Source: Fidelibacterota bacterium (GTDB lineage: Bacteria > Fidelibacterota > Marinisomatia > Marinisomatales > UBA1611). From it: 7,264 bases of DNA. Positions 1-5,785 of the stretch are shown here, one piece after another. The first letter of the stretch is position 1; the number at the start of each line of letters is the position of its first letter. Below the pieces are notes generated by a model, which was given only the letters and a program-made list of their open reading frames with translations, was not told the DNA's origin and ran no database searches. A program made the position numbers and the translations under genes. The stretch covers positions 1-7,264 of the forward strand of contig DTUG01000210.1 of NCBI GenBank assembly GCA_012964275.1, in the 5' to 3' direction.

Positions 1-1
1 A

Positions 2-952
2 GGTTAATAGAACCTGTGCATCCATTCCTGACTGCGCTGCCAGATTATGTGGCTCCTCAATGTAACCAGGAGTGACCGTGACCGTACCTGAGTCAGCAGT
101 AGCAATCCAATACGTACCACCTATATCATCTGTGACAATTACATTTCTAATGTTGATTCCCACATCATCCGCATAGGCATCTTCATGGATCTGAAAGGTT
201 GCTGTAAGAATTGGTCCTTCACCAGATGCAATATTACCATTTTCAAGGTCAAATAATACAACGCGGTCACCTACAGCAACATCATTCCACTCAACTGAGA
301 AACCTGTGGTACGATCCGTGGTTGAAAGATTAGTAAGATCCACATAATTGGGAGTGTCAAATATGTCAAATTGCAGTCCGCCCACAATACCGCTATTGGT
401 CATATTTATTTCCAGTTCAACCGTTTCCAGAACATCTCCAGTATCTGATGTTGCACTAAAATAAATAACATGACCGATCGTAACAGATCCATTACCCCCT
501 TCTGAAGAAACTATTTGTCCATCCTCATCGCTAACAATGAGGTCATAAATATACAAGTCTAAAACAGCTGAGAGGACTGTGGTACCATCAAAGTGCAGGT
601 TCAGGACAACTCCGTCATGCCCGGCCGGGATTCCATCCGGTCCTCCACTATTATAAAAAATCACCCTTGCAGAGCCGTCACTGAAAACAGTATAATCTGC
701 AGAAAAGTCCGATCCGGCACCCATAAGTGTCACACCAGTCAATTCCACCATAGTAGGATCCGCAATTATATCGAACTGAAAACCGCCAACTGCGTGATTG
801 GAATTGGTCAGAGTTACAGGTACTACAATATCCTCTGTATATCCATCAACAGTTACATCACTCAGGATAACGGATACATCTTGAGAGTAGACGAATACGG
901 GAAATATTCCCAAGAAAAATATAAAATTAAGAGATTTTTTTAACATTGACAT
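2..952 (-). CDS. Secreted protein with two cohesin-like repeats and the start of a fibronectin-III-like domain (C-terminus beyond window)
   Basis: An open frame of 317 codons runs without a stop from an ATG at 952 to the left edge, so the C-terminus is missing. Residues 1-24 form a signal peptide: basic MLKK, a hydrophobic core (FIFFLGIFPVFV), then YSQ, with likely cleavage near residue 23 or 24. Two related beta-rich repeats follow, about 25-160 and 161-294. Each carries the same core, VGGFQFDI at 55-62 and VGGLQFDI at 190-197, about 135 residues apart, followed by a hydrophobic stretch and an acidic loop before a GxVTx end. This is the pattern of cohesin-like domains of secreted proteins. 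From 295 the text (EEPHNLAAQSGMDAQVLLT) looks like the first strand of a fibronectin-III domain. FCB proteins of this build often end in a type IX secretion sorting domain, which cannot be checked here. An ATG at 946 is an alternative start with better spacing from the GGAGG. Substrate or partner is unknown. Confidence 0.8.
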   Translation of the reverse strand, partial: MSMLKKSLNFIFFLGIFPVFVYSQDVSVILSDVTVDGYTEDIVVPVTLTNSNHAVGGFQFDIIADPTMVELTGVTLMGAGSDFSADYTVFSDGSARVIFYNSGGPDGIPAGHDGVVLNLHFDGTTVLSAVLDLYIYDLIVSDEDGQIVSSEGGNGSVTIGHVIYFSATSDTGDVLETVELEINMTNSGIVGGLQFDIFDTPNYVDLTNLSTTDRTTGFSVEWNDVAVGDRVVLFDLENGNIASGEGPILTATFQIHEDAYADDVGINIRNVIVTDDIGGTYWIATADSGTVTVTPGYIEEPHNLAAQSGMDAQVLLT

Positions 953-956
953 TTTT

Positions 957-962
957 CCTCCA
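957..962 (-). promoter_or_regulatory. Strong Shine-Dalgarno sequence of the cohesin-like gene
   Basis: On the coding strand TGGAGG stands 4 nt before the ATG at 952 and 10 nt before the ATG at 946. It is the only clear ribosome binding site in the window. The spacing leaves both starts possible. Its presence fits independent translation of this gene, unlike the coupled genes upstream. Confidence 0.6.
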
Positions 963-1040
963 ATTAGCAAGTGATGTCAATTATGAATTTTTTAGCTTTG
1001 AACAAACTAGAAATAACCATGATCTCGCCGAGTCAAACGC

Positions 1041-1065
1041 CGTTATCGTTTCACTGAAAATAACG
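1041..1065. other. Imperfect hairpin in the only intergenic gap (953-1092)
   Basis: The bases can form CGTTAT/ATAACG plus TTTC/GAAA with a 3-nt loop and a 2-nt bulge, ten pairs in all. A T-rich stretch (ATTTTTAT) follows it on the plus strand only, which is the wrong side for ending transcription of the minus-strand operon. Alternative pairing of AAACG (1035-1039) with CGTTT (1047-1051) is also possible. It may separate the operon from the cohesin-like gene, or attenuate antisense transcription, or be chance. Apart from this and the ribosome binding site I see nothing convincing in the gap, and no clear promoter. Confidence 0.25.
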
Positions 1066-1092
1066 ATTTTTATCCAGTATGTCACCCATATT

Positions 1093-2262
1093 TTATGTTT
1101 CAAGTGCTCGCTCAATATCTGCCATTAAATCATCTATATGTTCGACCCCTACAGATAATCTTATCAATTCGGGAATTAAGCCCATTGATTTTTTTGTTTC
1201 TGTGGGAACATCCGCATGAGTCATTTCATACGGTACACAAACTAAACTTTCTACACCACCTAGGCTTTCTGCCAGAGTAAAAACAGTAGACTTCGACAAA
1301 AAATTATCACATTTCTTTTTTGATTCAAGGGTAATAGAAATTATACTGCCATATATGGACTTACCGCTGGGAGTCTTTTGCTGTCTTTTTGCTAATCGAT
1401 GCTGAGGATGAGATTCCAGCCCAGGATAAATAGTATTTACCACAGCTGGGTGGGCATCCAACATCTGCGCTAATGCAAGTGCATTTTTCGATGCTTTTTT
1501 TACCCTGAGAGCCAGTGTTTTTGTACTCCGCAACAGTAACCAACAGTCAAATGGACTGGGAACTGCACCGCCAGATTTTTGAATAAAATGTAGCTGTGAT
1601 GCCAATTCATCATTACGGGTTACCAGGACACCACCAAGCACATCACTGTGACCACCGATGTATTTCGTAGAACTATGCATGACACAATCAGCACCAAGAT
1701 CAAGGGGACGCTGTCCATAAGGACTCATGAAAGTATTATCAACAGTCAACATAATATTTGCACCTTTACACAAATCAGCTACAGCATGGATATCTGTTAA
1801 TTCCAAAAGCGGATTGGTTGGAGTTTCAATGAAAACCAACTTTGTTTCGGGTCTAATCCGTTTTTGTATTTGTGACAGGTCGCGAGTATCTACAAAATCA
1901 AAATATAAACCCTGCCGCGATAAAACCCTGGTTACCATTCGATAGGTACCACCATAAACGTTCCGAGAAATAATGATGTTGTCTCCCTTATTAAGTGTCT
2001 GAAACAGTGCAGTGGTGGCTGCCATGCCACTGGAAAAAGCAATGGCGTCTGTCCCATTTTCTAAGGATGTAATATTCCCTTCAAGCCGTTTGCGAGTGGG
2101 ATTTGTACCTCTGGAATAATCAAACCCACGGTCTTTCCCCACTCCATCCTGCAGATACGTGGATGTTAAATAGATTGGAGACGAGACTGATCCGGTTTCT
2201 AAATCGGCTTCATTCCCTATATGGATTGCACGGGTCTCAAATTTGAACTTTTTATCAGCCAT
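1093..2262 (-). CDS. Cystathionine gamma-synthase/lyase-family PLP enzyme
   Basis: This is a 389-residue fold-type I pyridoxal-phosphate enzyme of the Cys/Met metabolism family, with the usual family length. The cofactor lysine is K200 in SSTKYIGGHSD. D175 in VDNTF should hold the pyridine nitrogen, and YSRGTNPTR (49-57) and SSGMAA (77-82) are the phosphate-binding elements, the first contributed by the neighbouring subunit of the tetramer. NVYGGTYR (101-108) has glycine where methionine gamma-lyases carry their catalytic cysteine, which favours cystathionine gamma-synthase, gamma-lyase or beta-lyase. SLGGVESL (333-340) and MTHADVP (347-353) are typical C-terminal motifs. The exact reaction (metB, metC or mccB type) cannot be settled from sequence alone, so no symbol is given. 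It acts in the cytoplasm in transsulfuration or Met/Cys turnover. Its ATG overlaps the stop of the last secA piece as TAATG, with no Shine-Dalgarno sequence, so translation probably depends on reinitiation. All key residues are intact. Confidence 0.9.
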   Translation of the reverse strand: MADKKFKFETRAIHIGNEADLETGSVSSPIYLTSTYLQDGVGKDRGFDYSRGTNPTRKRLEGNITSLENGTDAIAFSSGMAATTALFQTLNKGDNIIISRNVYGGTYRMVTRVLSRQGLYFDFVDTRDLSQIQKRIRPETKLVFIETPTNPLLELTDIHAVADLCKGANIMLTVDNTFMSPYGQRPLDLGADCVMHSSTKYIGGHSDVLGGVLVTRNDELASQLHFIQKSGGAVPSPFDCWLLLRSTKTLALRVKKASKNALALAQMLDAHPAVVNTIYPGLESHPQHRLAKRQQKTPSGKSIYGSIISITLESKKKCDNFLSKSTVFTLAESLGGVESLVCVPYEMTHADVPTETKKSMGLIPELIRLSVGVEHIDDLMADIERALET

Positions 2263-3437
2263 TAGGATAATTGAGTGTAACCTTGATTTAAGTATTGCTG
2301 TAATTTTTTATACTTTATTTCAATTTTTTTACCATCGGGAGATTGAATCAATATTTTTTCATTTCTTCCAATCTTTTTTTCCGCCTTTATCGGTGTACGA
2401 ACAGCTTGCTGTGACTGGTTAGTTGGTGATTGTCCGCCTCTATCGGGTTGACCGACAAAACCCATGCCCGTCGTATCCTGGTGCTGGATCTGCACATTAC
2501 GTACCTGACGACTTTGGATCTGGGGTGCCTGATCCATTCCCTCTAATTGAGTTCGAAACAAACGCTGAACAGTAACAGAATTCATATCCTCCATCATCTC
2601 CTGAAACATGTTAAATCCTTCTGATTTGTATTCCAGCAATGGATTCTTTTGACCATATGCACGCAGGTTAATTCCTTCCCGCAATTGGTCCATGGCATAA
2701 AGATGATCCTTCCACTTTTCATCGTTGGTACGGAGGATCACAAATCGTTCAAACCCACGAATTACTTCTTCCGGAATTAGTGATTCACGGACCTTATATA
2801 CAGATTGAGCTTCTATAATTACCCAATCGATAATGTCATCCGAAGTTATATCTGACTTATCAACAGCGCCATCAACATTTTCCAAACTGGCATCTACCAA
2901 AAGATGCGATGCAAAATTCTGTTTCAAGCGTTCCCATTTCCATTCTTCTGGTGACCCCAAAAGAGACTGTTCTTCTATTTGATCGGCAACATAATCTTCC
3001 AGGATCTGCGATACTGTATCACGCATATCATCTCCAGAAAGGGCTTGTTTTCGAATATCATACACTACTTGTCGCTGCTGATTCATAACATCATCGTATT
3101 CTAAAAGATGTTTTCGGACTCCAAAATTGCGGATTTCCACTTTGTTTTGGGCATTACTGATAGCCCGGGTCACCATTTTTGCCGTTATGACTTCTCCATC
3201 TTCTACACCCATCCGATCCATGATGGACGCAACTCGATCTGATCCAAACAATCTCATTAAATCATCCTCAAGGGAAAGATAAAAACGCGATGAACCAGGG
3301 TCACCCTGCCTGCCTGACCGACCCCGAAGTTGAAGATCAATTCTTCGAGAATCATGTCTTTCTGTACCCAAGATGTGCAATCCACCCAATTCTTTTACAC
3401 CCTCACCCAGTTTTATATCCGTTCCGCGTCCCGCCAT
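2262..3437 (-). CDS. secA: SecA C-terminal piece: end of NBD2, helical scaffold and wing domains, C-tail
   Basis: This 391-codon frame starts with M-AGRGTDIKLGEG, helicase motif V of SecA. It continues through QLRGRSGRQGDPGSSRFYLS (36-55, motif VI with the arginine finger), the scaffold and wing region (NFGVRKHLLEYDDVMNQQR, 104-122), and the two-helix finger region near KWKDHLYAMDQLREGINLRAYGQ (241-263). A polar Q-rich linker (about 300-350) leads to an unusual tail. KKIGRNE (354-360) matches the lead-in to the usual zinc motif, but the CxCx8C(H/C) ligands are absent and the tail ends in a lysine-rich, possibly beta-hairpin stretch. The ATG at 3437 shares its A with the TAA stop of the preceding piece and has no Shine-Dalgarno sequence. 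In intact SecA this methionine is the internal M of ATNMAGRGTD, so the start is probably a by-product of the 8-nt insertion. Alone this piece has no Walker A site and cannot be an ATPase. Confidence 0.85.
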   Translation of the reverse strand: MAGRGTDIKLGEGVKELGGLHILGTERHDSRRIDLQLRGRSGRQGDPGSSRFYLSLEDDLMRLFGSDRVASIMDRMGVEDGEVITAKMVTRAISNAQNKVEIRNFGVRKHLLEYDDVMNQQRQVVYDIRKQALSGDDMRDTVSQILEDYVADQIEEQSLLGSPEEWKWERLKQNFASHLLVDASLENVDGAVDKSDITSDDIIDWVIIEAQSVYKVRESLIPEEVIRGFERFVILRTNDEKWKDHLYAMDQLREGINLRAYGQKNPLLEYKSEGFNMFQEMMEDMNSVTVQRLFRTQLEGMDQAPQIQSRQVRNVQIQHQDTTGMGFVGQPDRGGQSPTNQSQQAVRTPIKAEKKIGRNEKILIQSPDGKKIEIKYKKLQQYLNQGYTQLS

Positions 3438-3793
3438 TATTGAATATTTGTCGCAATCGTGACTGCCCCGAGCTGACCAGCACTGGCGACAATTTCGGCT
3501 TCCCTCTGATGCTGTTTGGCGTTCAAAACATTATGGGGAATGTTCTGTCGTTTGAGCATACGCGATAACAGTTCCGACACCTCCACAGAAATAGTCCCCA
3601 CCAGTGCGGGCTGCCCTCTTTGGTGACCGTCAGAAATTTCATCAATGACCGCATTATATTTCTCCCGCTTGGTTTTATACACCAAATCCTCTCGATCATC
3701 ACGAATCACATCACGGTGGGTAGGAATCACAACAACATCCAGTTTGTATATGGATCCCAATTCCTCGGCCTCGGTTTGGGCTGTACCAGTCAT
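3437..3793 (-). CDS. secA: SecA middle piece: first part of NBD2
   Basis: This 118-codon frame begins at M-TGTAQTEAEE and covers the start of the second nucleotide-binding domain: IYKLDVVVIPTHR (15-27), PALVGTISVEVSE (62-74), HNVLNAKQHQREAEIVASAG (87-106) and AVTIATN (110-116), after which an alien IQ and a TAA appear. Recognisable SecA sequence extends upstream in the same frame to about 3841 (LVTITIQNYFRLFNKLAG) with no usable start codon. The ATG at 3793 is therefore simply the first in-frame methionine, inside the conserved GMTGTA motif. I see no ribosome binding site for it. It is most likely not translated as a stand-alone protein unless ribosomes shift frame at the lesion upstream. Confidence 0.8.
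   Translation of the reverse strand: MTGTAQTEAEELGSIYKLDVVVIPTHRDVIRDDREDLVYKTKREKYNAVIDEISDGHQRGQPALVGTISVEVSELLSRMLKRQNIPHNVLNAKQHQREAEIVASAGQLGAVTIATNIQ
3438..3445 (-). other. 8-nt insertion in secA making a TAATG stop/start junction
   Basis: The conserved codons for A-T-N and M-A-G-R-G-T-D are separated by eight extra bases (ATTCAATA on the coding strand, placement ambiguous by a base or two). Removing them joins ACA AAT directly to ATG GCG GGA in frame. The insertion brings in the TAA that overlaps the ATG. With 3 native bases on each side it matches 14 bases of plus strand at 6937-6950. Confidence 0.75.
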
Positions 3794-3852
3794 ACCGGCA
3801 AGTTTGTTAAATAATCTGAAATAATTTTGAATCGTAATGGTGACCAGGGCTA

Positions 3853-5328
3853 TCAGTAATGCCCAATGCGAACATTCTCTTTCGCTTCTAGGGCCTGATG
3901 CAGTCCATCAGAATACCGGCGTCCCGGAAGGATACGGCCAGTAAATTCATCAACAATTAATACTTTCCCATCCTGAACCACATATTCAACATCCTTTTCA
4001 TACATAGTGTAGGCTCTTAAAAGCTGATTAAAATTATGGATCGTGCCACTGCGATCGGCGTGAAGTTGATGTACTTTTTCTTTTTCCTGTTCCTTTTCGA
4101 CGGGCGTTATATCATCCCGTTCATCAATTTCCAATAACAATTCACCCAAATCAGGAATTACAAATGCATCCGGGTTTTCGGGGGCTAATACATTCCGTCC
4201 CTTTTCTGTGATATCGATAACATGGGACTTCTCATCTATCGAAAAAAACATGTCATCATCCACCTCGTGCAATTTTTTATCGCGCATGTAATTAGATTCA
4301 ATATCCTGCGACAGTTTCAAGGTTCCCGATTCCTGAAAGATCTTCATTACCTGAGGGTGTTTGGGAAGGCCACGTCGGACCTGAAGCAATTTTAGTCCTG
4401 CTTCATCTTCATCTCCATCCTCCAATAATTTTCTAGCATCACGTACAAAGTCTGAGATCAGTGATGCCTGCTTTTTTACCAGCAGTTGTACGTCCGGCTT
4501 CAATTTCATAAACGTTTCATCAACAGGTGCATCTATTGTACCGGAAATGATCAGTGGAGTACGGGCTTCATCAATCAGGACGCTGTCAACTTCGTCTACA
4601 ATGGCGAAAGCATGCCCGCGTTGAACCTGGTCTTCAGGTCGAAGGGCCATATTATCCCGAAGATAATCAAACCCGAATTCATTATTTGTGCCATAAGTGA
4701 TATCGCATCTGTACATTTCTCTCCGATGCACATTATCCATTGAGTTCAAGATAAAACCAACGGTTAAACCCAAGCGCCGATATACTTCTCCCATCCATTC
4801 TGCGTCTCGCTGGGCAAGGTAATCATTCACCGTTACAACATGAACTCCACGCCCACTGAGAGCATTCAGATATAACGGCATTGTCGCTACCAGGGTTTTA
4901 CCTTCTCCTGTTTTCATCTCTGCTACCTTACCCTTATGTAGTATAATAGCTCCAAGGAGCTGGACATCGTATGGAATCATTTCCCACTTGGTTTCCTGGC
5001 CTGAGATCCTCCACGATTGGCCCATCATTCTTCGACAAGTTTCCTTAACCATTGCAAATGCTTCTACCATATTCGCATCAAGTTCATCTTGTTCCGCTTT
5101 CAATAGTAGTTTATGCCGTTCCCCCTTATCCATTGATTGTGAAAGGGTTTCATCTGCTTGCTTTCGGGATTGTATGACTTGTTCCCGGAGTTCATAAGTT
5201 CGCTTTTTCAGTTCATCATCACTCCTGGATGCAAGACTATCGTAAAACTGGTTTATTTCAGTGACAATCGGGACTAACTTTTTTATTTCCCGGCCAGATT
5301 TTGTACCAAATAGCTTAGCCAGTAACAT
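3853..5328 (-). CDS. secA: SecA N-terminal piece: NBD1, preprotein cross-linking domain, FCB-type insertion
   Basis: This 491-codon frame carries the N-terminal motor half of SecA. It has Walker A MKTGEGKT (138-145), VNDYLAQRDAEWM (167-179), YGTNNEFGFDYLRDNM (212-227), Walker B VDEVDSVLIDEARTPLIISG (244-263) and the return to NBD1 at VLIVDEFTGR (456-465) and GRRYSDGLHQALEAKE (469-484). Between IISG and the HEVDDDMFFSID strand (354-365) lies a charged insertion of about 90 residues (about 264-352), absent from E. coli SecA and, from my knowledge of the family, typical of Bacteroidetes-like SecAs. The frame ends abruptly at VRIGHY followed by TGA TAG, about eight residues before the conserved TITIQNYF. 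The ATG at 5328 begins the usual MLLAKLFGTKSGREIKK N-terminus, overlaps the end of nusB by 14 nt and lacks a good Shine-Dalgarno sequence, so translation is probably coupled to nusB. Confidence 0.9.
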   Translation of the reverse strand: MLLAKLFGTKSGREIKKLVPIVTEINQFYDSLASRSDDELKKRTYELREQVIQSRKQADETLSQSMDKGERHKLLLKAEQDELDANMVEAFAMVKETCRRMMGQSWRISGQETKWEMIPYDVQLLGAIILHKGKVAEMKTGEGKTLVATMPLYLNALSGRGVHVVTVNDYLAQRDAEWMGEVYRRLGLTVGFILNSMDNVHRREMYRCDITYGTNNEFGFDYLRDNMALRPEDQVQRGHAFAIVDEVDSVLIDEARTPLIISGTIDAPVDETFMKLKPDVQLLVKKQASLISDFVRDARKLLEDGDEDEAGLKLLQVRRGLPKHPQVMKIFQESGTLKLSQDIESNYMRDKKLHEVDDDMFFSIDEKSHVIDITEKGRNVLAPENPDAFVIPDLGELLLEIDERDDITPVEKEQEKEKVHQLHADRSGTIHNFNQLLRAYTMYEKDVEYVVQDGKVLIVDEFTGRILPGRRYSDGLHQALEAKENVRIGHY

Positions 5329-5785
5329 CTTTGGTGTTTGTTATTTTTTCGTTTTGAAACTCTTTAAACACAGAATCTAATATCCCATTCACAAATCCAG
5401 AACTTTCTTCAGTACTAAATACTTTGGCAATTTCAACCATCTCACTAATAGATACTTTTGGGGGTATGTCATCCATATAAAAGATTTCACTTGCTCCCAT
5501 TCTAAGCAAAATACGGTCAATACTCGCTACGCGTTCAAATTTCCAATTTTGCAGATGGTTCCGTATTAAATCGTCAGCCCAATCTTGGTATTTAACAACG
5601 CAAAAGAATAAATCTTTTGCGTACTGGTAATCATTTCTTTCACTAAAAAATGAATCCATAAGACGCTGGAAAATAATTTTAGGAGATTCTTCAGAAATTT
5701 CCCATGCATATAATGCCTGTAATACAGCTTCCCTTGCCTTACGCCGGGGATGATGATTAATTGTTGTCACGTTTCCCCATAACAT
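5315..5785 (-). CDS. nusB: Transcription antitermination protein NusB
   Basis: This small all-helical protein of up to 156 residues matches NusB, which with NusE (ribosomal protein S10) binds boxA RNA and supports antitermination of rRNA operons. The N-terminal arginine-rich motif PRRKAREAVLQALYAWEIS (13-31) marks helix 1 and the RNA-binding patch. The central VASIDRILLRMGASEIFYMDDIPPKVSISEMVEIAKVFSTEESSGFVNGILD stretch (86-137) is the most conserved NusB region. The ATG at 5785 overlaps the dehydrogenase gene by 29 nt. A GTG at 5770, preceded by GGGG and giving nine residues before RRK, fits the family N-terminus better and would reduce the overlap to 14 nt, the same as the nusB/secA overlap. 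The stop lies inside the start of secA. A perfect 10-bp inverted repeat sits in its coding sequence at 5598-5622. Confidence 0.93.
   Translation of the reverse strand: MLWGNVTTINHHPRRKAREAVLQALYAWEISEESPKIIFQRLMDSFFSERNDYQYAKDLFFCVVKYQDWADDLIRNHLQNWKFERVASIDRILLRMGASEIFYMDDIPPKVSISEMVEIAKVFSTEESSGFVNGILDSVFKEFQNEKITNTKDVTG
5598..5622. repeat. Perfect 10-bp inverted repeat inside nusB
   Basis: ACGCAAAAGA and its exact complement TCTTTTGCGT flank a 5-base loop. On the mRNA this would be a hairpin within the codons for YAKDLFFCV of nusB. No U-run follows on the coding strand, so it is not a standard intrinsic terminator. It could be an mRNA processing or pausing site upstream of secA, or a coincidence of codons. 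Confidence 0.5.

Larger units (their letters stand above)
2262..5328 (-). pseudogene. secA: secA, preprotein translocase ATPase, interrupted by two frameshifts
   Basis: Taken together, three consecutive pieces in three different frames spell one SecA of about 1019 residues, a normal length for SecA with an enlarged NBD1. SecA is the ATPase that drives unfolded preproteins through SecYEG. Lesion 1 lies in 3842-3864: where other SecAs have eight codons between VRI and TITIQNYF, only 23 nt are present, and tandem stops TGA TAG follow. Lesion 2 is eight extra bases, 3438-3445, between ATN and MAGRGTD. The lesions shift by -1 and +8, so the frame is not restored. No domain is missing and the sequence on both sides of each lesion is well conserved. 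This suggests a recent event, a sequence error, or a functional split. SecA is normally essential, so a true pseudogene would require another copy elsewhere. Which explanation holds cannot be decided from the window. Confidence 0.7.

Noticed and set aside
963..1020. Promoter upstream of the cohesin-like gene
   Set aside because: AT-rich segments resemble both sigma-70 and Bacteroidetes-type boxes only loosely (TTGTTC and CATAAT are 14 nt apart; TAGTTTG lacks a base), so no box can be supported.
1041..1071. Intrinsic terminator of the operon
   Set aside because: The T-tract is on the plus-strand side of the hairpin, the wrong orientation for the minus-strand genes.
593..1280. Plus-strand open frames at 593-943, 946-1128 and 1095-1280
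   Set aside because: They lie mostly opposite the cohesin-like gene and the end of the PLP-enzyme gene, have no family resemblance or ribosome site, and look like antisense shadows.
1361..1543. 60-codon minus-strand frame inside the PLP-enzyme gene
   Set aside because: Out of frame within a conserved gene, with no start signal.
3438..3448. Programmed translational bypassing over the 8 inserted bases
   Set aside because: A hop would need matching take-off and landing codons. AAT before the insertion is not repeated in the triplet just before ATG, which is ATA, and no stimulatory hairpin is visible.
3290..5197. Plus-strand open frames opposite secA (3290-3568, 3620-3814, 4486-4743, 4988-5197)
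   Set aside because: Antisense to strongly conserved SecA sequence, with low-complexity or nonsensical translations.
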